From NCBI RefSeq assembly GCF_000425645.1, contig NZ_KE384430.1, positions 1,289,492-1,353,491 on the forward strand: DNA of 64,000 nucleotides, written 5' to 3'. Numbering within the stretch: the first letter of the stretch is position 1; each line of letters opens with the position of its first letter. Positions 16,806 to 25,482 of this stretch are shown one piece after another. The notes under the pieces are model-generated. The model was given only the letters and a program-made list of their open reading frames with translations. It was not told where the DNA came from and ran no database searches. A program made the position numbers and the translations under genes. This stretch comes from Gaetbulibacter saemankumensis DSM 17032 (lineage in GTDB: Bacteria > Bacteroidota > Bacteroidia > Flavobacteriales > Flavobacteriaceae).

Positions 16806-16876
16806 CAAATTTATATGAAAGCAATTGTGTTATTTGTAACTCTTGTTGCATAACTACTTGAGTAACAATTGTTACT
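16806..16876 (-). promoter_or_regulatory. Crp/Fnr-type promoter and tandem operators of the efflux operon
   Basis: A perfect -7 motif TAAATTTG reads on the minus strand at 16813-16806. Centred exactly 29.5 bp upstream is GTAACTCTTGTTGC (16836-16849), a GTAAC-N4-GTTGC dyad with one mismatch. A second, perfect 16-bp palindrome AGTAACAATTGTTACT (16861-16876) is centred 26 bp further up. The 5-4-5 layout and spacing are those of a class II Crp/Fnr site, but the half-site (GTAAC) differs from the cco/pfl boxes, implying a different family member. Confidence 0.65.
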
Positions 16877-17041
16877 GATTAATTGGTGTTGAATTTATAT
16901 GGGTGCGACTTTAATTTTTTCTATTTTATAGAAACATGAAGATTGAACTCGTAATAAAAAGGATATAGCAATAATTTATACAGGCATTAATTAAATAGAT
17001 ATCAAACATTTAAGTAGTAATTTAAAAATCTGTATTTTTAT

Positions 17042-18175
17042 ATGGCTATGAAACAGGACGATATTAATAAACAGGGATTTGTATTTAAAACTTATGAGGC
17101 ACCCAATCAATCACCGTTTGATAAGCTTTTCGAAATTTTTAAAGAGCTCATTACGCATACTTCAGGTGATTTCGATGAGGCAATAGATTGGTTGCATGAG
17201 TTGGACAAGGAATATAGATTAACCACGCCAGACTATTCTATTGATGATTTTATTGAAGACTTGAAGAAAAAAGGTTATATCCGTGAAGAAATTGATCCTG
17301 ATGGTAATTCAGGAACAGCTATAACGGCGAAGACCGAACGTGCCATAAGGCAGCAGGCCTTAGATCAGATATTCGGTAAAATCAAGCGAAGCGGGCGAGG
17401 TAATCATAGAAGTAAAAGCCCAGGACTTGGCGATGAACATACCGGCGATTTCCGAGCTTACCAGTTTGGTGATGCCCTAGATAAAGTCTCAATGACCGAG
17501 AGTTTAAAAAATGCACAGGTTAATCATGGTATTAACGATTTTGCCTTATCTGAAGAAGATTTAGTTGTTGAAGAAACACTGCATAAATCGCAGATGAGTA
17601 CGGTGCTTATGATTGATATTAGTCATAGCATGATTTTGTATGGGGAAGATAGAATCACGCCAGCTAAAAAAGTAGCCATGGCACTCGCAGAATTAATCAC
17701 CACCCGATATCCAAAAGATACATTGGATATTTTGGTGTTTGGAAATGATGCCTGGCCAATAGAAATTAAAGATTTACCTTATTTAAAGGTAGGACCATAC
17801 CATACCAATACGGTGGCGGGGTTGCAATTAGCTATGGACTTATTGCGTAGAAAACGACATACCAACAAACAAATATTTATGATTACCGATGGTAAACCTA
17901 GTTGTTTAAGATTACCAGACGGGCAGTATTATAAAAATAGTATGGGACTCGATGAGTATATTGTTAATAAATGCTATGCCATGGCACAGCAAGCAAGACG
18001 TCTGCATATACCAATTACAACGTTTATGATTGCGCGCGATAATTACCTAATGCAATTTGTCAGGGAATTTACATTTGCAAATCAGGGAAAGGCTTTTTAT
18101 ACAGGTATTAAAGGTTTAGGTGAAATGATTTTTGAAGATTACGAAACTAATAGAAAAAAAAGAATCAAAGGATAA
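17042..18175 (+). CDS. VWA domain protein, partner of an AAA+ ATPase
   Basis: A 377-residue cytoplasmic protein. An acidic N-terminal region with charged helices (residues 1-110) and a basic Gly/Arg/Ser linker (GRGNHRSKSPGLGDEH) are followed by a von Willebrand factor A domain from about residue 185 with the MIDAS motif DISHS (in LMIDISHSMILYG) and MITDGKPS. Such VWA proteins act with a MoxR/ChlI-type AAA+ ATPase, here the next gene two bases downstream. Often labelled magnesium chelatase subunit, but no chlorophyll or cobalamin genes are nearby, so the target is unknown. Confidence 0.85.
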   Translation: MAMKQDDINKQGFVFKTYEAPNQSPFDKLFEIFKELITHTSGDFDEAIDWLHELDKEYRLTTPDYSIDDFIEDLKKKGYIREEIDPDGNSGTAITAKTERAIRQQALDQIFGKIKRSGRGNHRSKSPGLGDEHTGDFRAYQFGDALDKVSMTESLKNAQVNHGINDFALSEEDLVVEETLHKSQMSTVLMIDISHSMILYGEDRITPAKKVAMALAELITTRYPKDTLDILVFGNDAWPIEIKDLPYLKVGPYHTNTVAGLQLAMDLLRRKRHTNKQIFMITDGKPSCLRLPDGQYYKNSMGLDEYIVNKCYAMAQQARRLHIPITTFMIARDNYLMQFVREFTFANQGKAFYTGIKGLGEMIFEDYETNRKKRIKG

Positions 18176-18177
18176 TT

Positions 18178-19644
18178 ATGAATATTGAAACGATAAAAAC
18201 TTTAGGCGATTTAAAACAATCTAATTATCAAAGTAAAAGTATCAAGGATGAGCTTCGTGATAATTTGATTCAAAAAATAAAGAATAAGGAAACTACTTTT
18301 GAAGGGGTACATGGTTATGAAAATACGGTAATTCCCGAATTAGAAAGGGCTATATTATCCAGACACAATATTAATCTTCTCGGATTGCGTGGACAAGCTA
18401 AAACACGATTAGCACGTTTAATGCTGAATTTATTAGATGAATATATTCCATACATCACAGGATCGGAAATAAATGACGATCCTTTTTGTCCCATTTCCCG
18501 ATATGCTAAAGAATTAATTAAAGAACATGGTGATAATACTCCTGTTTCATGGTTGCACCGCAGTGAACGATTTGCGGAGAAATTGGCAACACCGGATGTA
18601 ACGGTTGCCGATATAATTGGGGATGTAGACCCCATAAAAGCTGCTAATTTAAAATTAAGTTATGCTGACGATCGGGTTATTCATTATGGTATGATACCAA
18701 GAGCCAACCGCTGTATTTTTGTTATTAATGAACTGCCCGATTTGCAAGCCAGAATTCAGGTGGCGTTATTTAATATATTACAGGAAGGCGATATACAAAT
18801 ACGTGGCTTTAAGTTAAGATTACCTTTAGATATTCAATTTATTTTTACAGCTAACCCGGAAGATTATACTAACAGAGGTAGTATTGTTACACCGCTTAAA
18901 GATCGTATAGGATCTCAAATATTAACACACTACCCAATGGATTTGGAGACGTCTAAACGTATTACAGCTCAGGAGGCCAAATTATTAGAAGATCAGAAAA
19001 GTTCGGTTACCATTCCTGATTTAGCTCGCAATCTTTTAGAACAAATTACCTTCGAAGCACGCAAGAGTGATTACATTGATGCTAAAAGTGGAGTAAGTGC
19101 GCGTTTAAGTATTACAGCCTTGGAAAATTTATTGAGCACTGCCGAGCGCCGAGCTCTTATTGCAGGGGATGCTAATACGACCATTCGTTTATCTGATTTT
19201 ATTGGTATCATTCCATCAATAACAGGAAAGGTAGAATTAGTTTATGAGGGTGAACAGGAAGGGGCCGCTATGGTTGCCTATAATTTAATAGGAGAAGCGG
19301 TAAAAAGCATATTTGTTAATTACTTTCCAAAAATAGAGAAACTACAAAAGCAGGAAGAAGATAGTCCGTATGATGATATTGTATCCTGGTTTTTTAATCA
19401 GAAAGAAGGGTTCGAATTGTTGGATAATTTAAGAGAGAAGACTTATCTCGAGATCCTAGATTCTATTTCACCATTAGACGATTTAATTGGGAAGTATCAG
19501 CCCAACTTAGCAAAGCAAGATAGTTATTTCATGAAGGAATTTGTCCTCTGGGCACTGGCAGAATTTAAGCTACTTAGTAAAAATCGCTTTTTAGAAGGTC
19601 TTCAATTTAAAGATCCCTATGGGAGTTTTATTAGTGGAATTTAG
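18178..19644 (+). CDS. AAA+ ATPase (ChlI/MoxR-like), partner of the VWA protein
   Basis: A 488-residue ATPase with Walker A GLRGQAKT near residue 64, a Walker B-like segment CIFVINELPDL near residue 180, sensor 1 in IFTANPEDY and an arginine-rich region (PLKDRIGSQI). The Walker B acidic pair is N-E rather than D-E. The C-terminal third is helical (lid and helical domain). It resembles the proteins named magnesium chelatase or sigma-54-interacting in Bacteroidota. Two bases separate it from the VWA gene, so the pair is a tight operon, and the proteins probably form a chaperone-like machine that remodels a client not encoded nearby. Confidence 0.85.
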   Translation: MNIETIKTLGDLKQSNYQSKSIKDELRDNLIQKIKNKETTFEGVHGYENTVIPELERAILSRHNINLLGLRGQAKTRLARLMLNLLDEYIPYITGSEINDDPFCPISRYAKELIKEHGDNTPVSWLHRSERFAEKLATPDVTVADIIGDVDPIKAANLKLSYADDRVIHYGMIPRANRCIFVINELPDLQARIQVALFNILQEGDIQIRGFKLRLPLDIQFIFTANPEDYTNRGSIVTPLKDRIGSQILTHYPMDLETSKRITAQEAKLLEDQKSSVTIPDLARNLLEQITFEARKSDYIDAKSGVSARLSITALENLLSTAERRALIAGDANTTIRLSDFIGIIPSITGKVELVYEGEQEGAAMVAYNLIGEAVKSIFVNYFPKIEKLQKQEEDSPYDDIVSWFFNQKEGFELLDNLREKTYLEILDSISPLDDLIGKYQPNLAKQDSYFMKEFVLWALAEFKLLSKNRFLEGLQFKDPYGSFISGI

Positions 19645-19811
19645 TTAAATTGTCATTTTTCAAATTCATGGTTTAAATAGATAAAATTTTCAAATCTTTA
19701 TTTTAGAGTATGAATTTTTTTTATTCCAATAAAAAGCTTTGATCTAGGTTTTGTAAAATGCTATTTTTAGAGGTTTTTCGTGGTTTTTTATGTATATTAA
19801 GCAAAAACCAT

Positions 19812-19852
19812 GCGTTTTTTGATGTTTTTAATTAAAAATTATCAAAAAATGC
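19812..19852 (+). promoter_or_regulatory. Long AT-rich hairpin in the leader of the HAD-GH gene
   Basis: GCGTTTTTTGAT (19812-19823) pairs with ATCAAAAAATGC (19841-19852) with one G-U pair, and the interior TTTTTAATTAAAAA is itself palindromic, so nearly the whole 41 nt folds. It ends 18 bases before the ATG of the next gene. It lacks a GC-rich stem and U-tract, so it is a candidate translational control element or operator rather than a terminator. The rest of 19645-19870 shows no gene. Confidence 0.45.
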
Positions 19853-19870
19853 TTTAGAATAAATCTTTAT

Positions 19871-21952
19871 ATGGAAACAAACCTTAGTGATAAAATTCCT
19901 ATTAAAATTTTATCTTTTGACATTGATAATACCTTAATCGATTTTCACACTTTAAAAAGTAACTTTACCAAAATATGGAATAAGTACAAGCCACAGGATA
20001 TTTTACTTACCTATAATACAGGAAGGTTAATTGACGATGTTCTTAGACTTATTAAAAAGGGGGTTTTACCAGAACCTGATTATATTATAGGTGGTGTTGG
20101 AACGCTTATTTATGATTTTCATAATAAATGTACCGTTAAGGAATTTAATGATGTTCTTGATGAGGGCTGGGATATTGAAGCAGTTGAAGAACTCGTTCAG
20201 AATATTAATCACCCTATAAGTGAACAACCCGCTAAATTTCAACATTCATATAAACGAAGTTACTTTTTTCACGATGCCAACGATGAGCTTATTGCTAGCA
20301 TAGAGCAGGATTTTGCTGATGCTAATATGTTGGTTAATGTCGTGTACTCAGGTAATAAATTTTTAGATGTACTACCTAAATGGGCTAATAAGGGTAACGC
20401 CTTACAATGGTTGCTTAAGAAGTTAGAATTGAAACCAGTAAACGTATTGGTAGCAGGCGATAGTGGTAACGATTCAGCTATGTTTAATATGAACGGGATT
20501 CGAGGTATTGTTGTTGCAAATGCTCATGAAGAATTATATAAGTTTACAAAATACCGCCAAGTTTATCATGCCGAAGGTGATCATGGTAATGGGGTTATTG
20601 AAGGACTTGTCTATTACGACATTTTTCCAGAAGAGGCGATGAAATTGTTGGAAGAAGATCATACCGATGATTATTTTATTAAACAGGAACTTAACAATAT
20701 TGCAGATGAGGATGATAATGAAAAGCTTAATCTAATTCGAGAAGGTTATGAAAAGGCCATCATTGCTTTAAAAAAGAATATTACACCTCCAGGGTTTTCC
20801 GCTTGTTCCATTGCCGATAATGTTCCCAACGGTACAGATGAGAATTACCATAGTGTCTGGGCTCGCGATGGTGCAATTACTGTGATAGGATCATTATCGC
20901 TTATTCATGACGAAGAAATTCATACCTGTCAACGCCAGACCTTAGTAACTCTAATAGAGCACATTTCGCGTAACGGTCAAATACCATCTAATGTGCGCAT
21001 TAAAGATAATGTAGCCGATTATTCCGGAGTGGGAGGTATTTGCTCTATAGATAGTGGAATTTGGGTAGTTATTGCATTCTATGAGTACGTTAATGTAACC
21101 AAGGATATGGAGTTTCTGCGAAAATATATAGGGGATATAAAAGAAACCATGCGTTGGCTGGGGGCTCACGATAGTAATAATGATGCCTTACTTGAAATTC
21201 CGGAAGCAGGGGACTGGACCGATTTGTTTGGTGGAAGCTATAATATTTTATACGATGAAATTTTATGGTATCGTGCCAATGTATGTTTTGGCAGAATGTA
21301 TGAAATGCTCGGAAATTATGAAGAAGCAGGTGAATATATTCGATGGTCGCAGGTTATTAAAAAGGAAATATTACAAAATTTCTGGCCTTCCACGCAACAA
21401 AAATTATTTCAGTCGGTCTCTTTTGCCGAACGTCAGTTTACCTTGGGAGATACATCGTATTTAATTGCTCAAACAACGCCTTTCGATTTTAGTTGGCGCT
21501 GTGATGTTTTCGGGAATGTATTAGCTTTTTTACATGGAACAGTCGACTCTGAAAAGGCGCATCAAACTTTCAAATTTATGTTAGGTGTAGGGGTTAATGA
21601 TCCCTATCCAGTGCGTAATGTATATCCTGTTGTTACTCCGGGCGATCCTGATTGGCGACCTTATTATACTGTGAATCTGTTAAACTTACCGAATCATTAT
21701 CACAATGGTGGTATCTGGCCATTTGTTGGCGGATTTTGGGTGAAGTTTATTAATAAATTAGGACTTCGTGAAGTGGCAATTTCAGAATTATATAAGCTCG
21801 CTTTAATAAACAAAGAAGGCCTTAATGAAGAATGGGAATTCACCGAATGGGCACACGGAACTTCCGGAAAAGCTATGGGTAAAGCTTATCAGGCCTGGTC
21901 AGCAGCTCAGTATATTTCAGCTTGTAACGATTTAAAAATAATTAATAAATAA
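19871..21952 (+). CDS. Fusion: HAD-type sugar phosphatase + (alpha/alpha)6 glycoside hydrolase
   Basis: A 693-residue two-domain protein. Residues about 10-250 are a HAD-IIB (sucrose-phosphate-phosphatase-like) domain: DIDNT (Asp 17 and 19), TYNTGR, a conserved Lys in NKGNALQWL and GDSGND. From about residue 290 follows an all-helical glycosidase domain with SVWARDGA near residue 330, EAGDWTDLFG, WPFVGGFW and a C-terminal HGTSGKAMGKAYQAWSAAQY. This part resembles amylo-alpha-1,6-glucosidase/neutral-invertase type (alpha/alpha)6 hydrolases (GH133/GH100/GH15-like); I cannot assign the exact family. It is 17 bp before an SPS-like glycosyltransferase, so both probably act on one disaccharide, sucrose or a relative. 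Confidence 0.8.
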   Translation: METNLSDKIPIKILSFDIDNTLIDFHTLKSNFTKIWNKYKPQDILLTYNTGRLIDDVLRLIKKGVLPEPDYIIGGVGTLIYDFHNKCTVKEFNDVLDEGWDIEAVEELVQNINHPISEQPAKFQHSYKRSYFFHDANDELIASIEQDFADANMLVNVVYSGNKFLDVLPKWANKGNALQWLLKKLELKPVNVLVAGDSGNDSAMFNMNGIRGIVVANAHEELYKFTKYRQVYHAEGDHGNGVIEGLVYYDIFPEEAMKLLEEDHTDDYFIKQELNNIADEDDNEKLNLIREGYEKAIIALKKNITPPGFSACSIADNVPNGTDENYHSVWARDGAITVIGSLSLIHDEEIHTCQRQTLVTLIEHISRNGQIPSNVRIKDNVADYSGVGGICSIDSGIWVVIAFYEYVNVTKDMEFLRKYIGDIKETMRWLGAHDSNNDALLEIPEAGDWTDLFGGSYNILYDEILWYRANVCFGRMYEMLGNYEEAGEYIRWSQVIKKEILQNFWPSTQQKLFQSVSFAERQFTLGDTSYLIAQTTPFDFSWRCDVFGNVLAFLHGTVDSEKAHQTFKFMLGVGVNDPYPVRNVYPVVTPGDPDWRPYYTVNLLNLPNHYHNGGIWPFVGGFWVKFINKLGLREVAISELYKLALINKEGLNEEWEFTEWAHGTSGKAMGKAYQAWSAAQYISACNDLKIINK

Positions 21953-21969
21953 CTCAAAATATAAAAATT

Positions 21970-23253
21970 ATGAAGTCAATTTTAATGATCTCTTTACACG
22001 GATATGTAGGAGCAAATGCCGAATTAGGAAAACCCGATACGGGAGGACAGGTAGTTTATGTTTTAGAGTTAGCAGAACGTTTTAGTCGATTAGGGAAAAG
22101 AGTCGATTTAGTAACTCGACAGTTCGAAGATCAGCCCGAATATGACCATGTAGACGAAAATTATAGTGTATGGCGTATTCCGTTTGGAGGTAAAAAGTTT
22201 ATCAGAAAAGAGGATATGCACGATCATTTGAAAAAGTTCGTGACTAACTGTCTGGCAGCTATTAAAAAGGAACGCAAAAAATATGATATTGTTTACACCC
22301 ATTATTGGGATGCTGGTTGGGCAGGACAAAAAATTGCCGAGGAATTAGGAATTTCTCACGTACATACGCCACATTCCTTAGGTTGGTGGAAACAGCACAC
22401 CATGGGAAGTGATATGGATGAAAAGGAAATGGAAGAAAAGTATCGTTTTAAGGAGCGTATTCGTAAAGAGTATTTTGTTTATCAAATGTGTAATTATGTT
22501 ATTGCGACCACGCTGCCTCAAGTAGATTTATTAACCCAGCAGTATGACGTTTTACCTCGAAACTGTGGTATGATACCTCCGGGAATTGATGAAAATAGGT
22601 TCTTTCCTGTTCCAAGTAAGGAAAACGATAAAATACGTGCCAAATACGATATTCATCCAACCGATATTTTGGCTTTAGGCCGTATGGCCCATAACAAAGG
22701 TTATGATTTACTAATTCAGGCATTACCTACTGTTTTTGAATTATGCCCTGAAGCCCGCCTGGTAGCCGCTATTGGCGGCGATCAGTCGAAGCAGGATAAT
22801 AAGGGGATTGAAGGTTTAAAAAAATTAGCTGGTGAAATCGGGGTGTTAGATAAAATTACCTGGAAAAATTACATCGCTGATGCCGATTTGGCTAATGTAT
22901 ATCGTTCGGCAAATATTTTTGCCATGCCATCAAGATATGAACCCTTTGGTATGGTTGCTATTGAGGCCATGGCCTGTGGAACACCTAGTGTAGTAACCGT
23001 TCATGGTGGGTTGTACGATTTAATTGATTTTGGTAACCAGGCGCTGTTTGCCGATCCGCATCGTCCATTAGAGTTCGGTGCTATGATGTCGATGCCTTTA
23101 TTATATCCTAAATTACGTAATGAATTATCTGTGGAAGGTGCACGTTTTGCACGTCGTAATTTTGGGTGGACAGGTATAGCGAAACGCATTCTTACAATTT
23201 TTAATAACTCGATTAACCAACGATCTATGGAATCCAGTATTTATACCCAATAA
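21970..23253 (+). CDS. GT4 glycosyltransferase, sucrose-phosphate-synthase-like
   Basis: A 427-residue GT-B enzyme. The N-terminus MISLHGYVGANAELGKPDTG followed by GGQVVYVLELA is the signature start of sucrose-phosphate synthase and mannosylfructose-phosphate synthase. HTPHSLGWWK lies near residue 132 and the GT4 nucleotide-sugar motif EPFGMVAIEAMACGTPSVVT near residue 325. It probably joins a nucleotide sugar to a sugar phosphate; the upstream fused phosphatase would then release the free sugar. No phosphatase domain is attached to it. Product (sucrose, mannosylfructose or other) cannot be decided from sequence alone. Confidence 0.85.
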   Translation: MKSILMISLHGYVGANAELGKPDTGGQVVYVLELAERFSRLGKRVDLVTRQFEDQPEYDHVDENYSVWRIPFGGKKFIRKEDMHDHLKKFVTNCLAAIKKERKKYDIVYTHYWDAGWAGQKIAEELGISHVHTPHSLGWWKQHTMGSDMDEKEMEEKYRFKERIRKEYFVYQMCNYVIATTLPQVDLLTQQYDVLPRNCGMIPPGIDENRFFPVPSKENDKIRAKYDIHPTDILALGRMAHNKGYDLLIQALPTVFELCPEARLVAAIGGDQSKQDNKGIEGLKKLAGEIGVLDKITWKNYIADADLANVYRSANIFAMPSRYEPFGMVAIEAMACGTPSVVTVHGGLYDLIDFGNQALFADPHRPLEFGAMMSMPLLYPKLRNELSVEGARFARRNFGWTGIAKRILTIFNNSINQRSMESSIYTQ

Positions 23254-23257
23254 GGTA

Positions 23258-23836
23258 TTAATAATTGCCTTTTGTTTTAATATTATTAGCGCATAATTGA
23301 ATAATCTCAGTTATGCGCTTTTGTCTTGTAGATTCTCGTTTGGCCTGATGAAGCCAGTATAGATAGCTTTTTCTGTATGAAGGCGCAAAGTTGAGGTAGT
23401 TGTTGTAAGCTTCAGTATTGTTACCAAAGGCAATTTGTAAATCGTCAGGGATTATGCCATTTTCAACATCATCTAAAGCAGCCCAGCTTCCGTTTGCTTT
23501 GGCGATTTCAATAGTTCTTAAACCAGTTTCATGTATTAGGTTTTCGGTAATTAAGACTTCAATGTACTTTTTGTTAAGCGCGCTCCATGCGCTTTTTGGA
23601 TTTCTTGGTGAGAAGTATTGGCGCCGTTTACCATTACCTAAACTCTTTACAGTACTATCGATCCAACCATAACAAAGCGCAACTTTTACAGCTTCTTCCC
23701 AGCGCATACTTTCATTTTCGTGTTCGACTTTATAGAATATTAAATAAACCCCTTCTGCCGATTTATGGTTTTTGTCAAGCCAGTTGCGCCATTCAGAATC
23801 CGTTTTAAAATAAAGCTCAGGAAATTTCAAAGGCAT
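23258..23836 (-). CDS. YdeI/OmpD-associated family protein
   Basis: A 192-residue protein beginning MPLKFPELYFKTDSEWRNWL, with the family motifs YGWIDSTVK and RQYFSPRNPKSAWSALNKK and a C-terminal helix-rich YRKSYLYWLHQAKRESTRQ. The start at 23834-23836 overlaps the stop of the M1 peptidase gene by one base (TAATG); the longer frame from 23917 runs wholly inside that gene and is rejected. Members were linked to bacteriocin or peptide resistance, but the biochemical function is unknown. The C-terminal codons contain the terminator of the convergent glycosyltransferase operon. Confidence 0.85.
   Translation of the reverse strand: MPLKFPELYFKTDSEWRNWLDKNHKSAEGVYLIFYKVEHENESMRWEEAVKVALCYGWIDSTVKSLGNGKRRQYFSPRNPKSAWSALNKKYIEVLITENLIHETGLRTIEIAKANGSWAALDDVENGIIPDDLQIAFGNNTEAYNNYLNFAPSYRKSYLYWLHQAKRESTRQKRITEIIQLCANNIKTKGNY
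23288..23323 (+). terminator. Terminator of the HAD-GH/GT operon, inside the ydeI-like gene
   Basis: AGCGCATAATTGA (23288-23300) pairs with TCAGTTATGCGCT (23307-23319), a 13-bp stem with one T-G pair and a 6-nt loop, followed by TTTTG. It lies 35 bp past the glycosyltransferase stop and is embedded in the 3' coding end of the convergent YdeI-like gene. Confidence 0.7.
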
Positions 23837-25482
23837 TATATTTTTCTGGATTCTACATAAAAATTGGGATCGATTTTGAAATCTGAATGGTTCACATTCA
23901 GTTCCATACTTTTCCAATCAGTATTCGGGAAAATCCATTGCTCTTTAGAATCAATAGTAACTTTAATAGGCATATCAAACTTATCAACAACGTTTGTCCA
24001 TCGGTATTTTACAGTCTGATTGTTAATAGCATATTCCAGGTTTGGGATTTTGGTGGTACGCAGGTACTGGTTAAAGAATTCGGTTAAATCTATCTCGGTT
24101 TCCTGACTTAAATAATTTTCTATTTGCTCGGTAGTTACTGTTTGATGATAGAATGTTCTATTCATCCCACGTAAAATTGAGCGCCATTTATCATCATCCT
24201 CAATAAGCTGTCTTAAGGTATGTAGCATATTGGAACCTTTATAATACATGTCTCCAGAACCTTCTTTATTTACATCGTAATAACCAATTATTGGACGATC
24301 GTTTAAGATTAATTGTCTTAATCCAATAACGTATTCCGAAGCAGCCTGTTTTCCGTAGAAATAATCTAAAAATAAACTTTCAGAATAGTTAGTGAAACTC
24401 TCATGAATCCACATGTCGGCAATATCCTTATTGGTGATGTTATTGGCAAACCATTCATGTCCTGATTCGTGCACAATGATAAAATCGAATTTTAGTCCCC
24501 AGCCAGTACCCGACAAATCGCGCCCTAGATACCCTTGTTTGTAATCATTTCCATAAGTAACAGAACTTTGATGTTCCATGCCCAGATAAGGTACTTCTAC
24601 AAGTTTGTAGCCATCTTTATAAAATGGATATTGGCCAAACCAGTGTTCTAGGGCTTCCATGGTTCTTGTGGCATCTTTAAAATGAACTTTTGCTTTTTCA
24701 AGATTGTCTTTTAAAACGTAATAGTCCATATCTAAATTACCTCCTTCACCATTGTATACTTCTGAAAAGTGGGCATAATCACCAATATTGAGATTTACTC
24801 CGTAATTATTTATAGGGCTTCCCACAAACCAGCGATATGTTTTGGTATCTCCATATTGTTCAATACTTCTTAAACGCCCGTTAGAAATGTCCATTAATTT
24901 GCTCGGTACATTAACACTTATTTGCATGCTGTCAACCTCGTCGTACATATGATCTTTACACGGCCACCAAGAACTGGCTCCTAAACCTTGGCAGGAAGTG
25001 GCAATAAAATCGTTACCATTAGAGTCTTTCTTCCATGAAAATCCACCATCCCAAGGGGCACGAACCGCTTCTCTTGGGTGCCCTTCATAGTAGACATCTA
25101 TACTATTTACTTCACCTATATTTTGTGAGTCTTCGAGGGTTACGAAATGGGCATTCCCTTCACGAACAACAGCTAATTGTTTTCCTTTTTGAATCACTTT
25201 CGTGATTTGCATAGGTTCTTGTAAATCAATCTGCATAACAGAGTGTTTGTCTAAAACCTTATATTGTATGGTGTTTTTTCCTGATATAAATTTGTTCGCA
25301 GGGTCTACCTTAATATCTAAATGGTAATAGGTTAAATCCCACCAGACACGTTCAGGTGTAATGCTGCCTCTAAGGGTGTCTTGTCTAGTAAAATGATTTT
25401 TCTCTTGTAATAAACTTTGTGAGTTTCCTGATACGGATAGTATTATTGTTAAAAATAGGAATAAGCTATAACGGCTAATCAT
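23836..25482 (-). CDS. Secreted M1 family metallopeptidase
   Basis: A 548-residue protein with a signal peptide (LFLFLTIILSVSGNSQ), an N-terminal beta-rich domain and a catalytic domain with the zinc motif HESGHEWF (HExxH) near residue 340 plus the downstream glutamate in MWIHESFTNYSE. The exopeptidase-type sequence YLGMEHQSSVTYG (GxMEN-like, here GMEHQ) precedes it; the last Asn is replaced by His as in several Bacteroidota M1 enzymes. It probably trims peptides in the periplasm or at the cell surface. No T9SS domain is present. One-base overlap with the YdeI-like gene downstream. Confidence 0.9.
   Translation of the reverse strand: MISRYSLFLFLTIILSVSGNSQSLLQEKNHFTRQDTLRGSITPERVWWDLTYYHLDIKVDPANKFISGKNTIQYKVLDKHSVMQIDLQEPMQITKVIQKGKQLAVVREGNAHFVTLEDSQNIGEVNSIDVYYEGHPREAVRAPWDGGFSWKKDSNGNDFIATSCQGLGASSWWPCKDHMYDEVDSMQISVNVPSKLMDISNGRLRSIEQYGDTKTYRWFVGSPINNYGVNLNIGDYAHFSEVYNGEGGNLDMDYYVLKDNLEKAKVHFKDATRTMEALEHWFGQYPFYKDGYKLVEVPYLGMEHQSSVTYGNDYKQGYLGRDLSGTGWGLKFDFIIVHESGHEWFANNITNKDIADMWIHESFTNYSESLFLDYFYGKQAASEYVIGLRQLILNDRPIIGYYDVNKEGSGDMYYKGSNMLHTLRQLIEDDDKWRSILRGMNRTFYHQTVTTEQIENYLSQETEIDLTEFFNQYLRTTKIPNLEYAINNQTVKYRWTNVVDKFDMPIKVTIDSKEQWIFPNTDWKSMELNVNHSDFKIDPNFYVESRKI

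Noticed and set aside
16861-16876. Perfect palindrome as a transposon end or attachment site
   Set aside because: No transposase, direct repeats or insertion boundary nearby; its phasing with a second dyad and promoter fits an operator.
17042-19644. Magnesium chelatase (chlorophyll or cobalamin) identity for the VWA/AAA+ pair
   Set aside because: No tetrapyrrole genes nearby and the large catalytic subunit is absent; only the generic fold is supported.
23837-23917. Longer N-terminus for the YdeI-like protein
   Set aside because: The extra codons lie entirely inside the M1 peptidase gene; the 1-base overlap start at 23836 is more natural.
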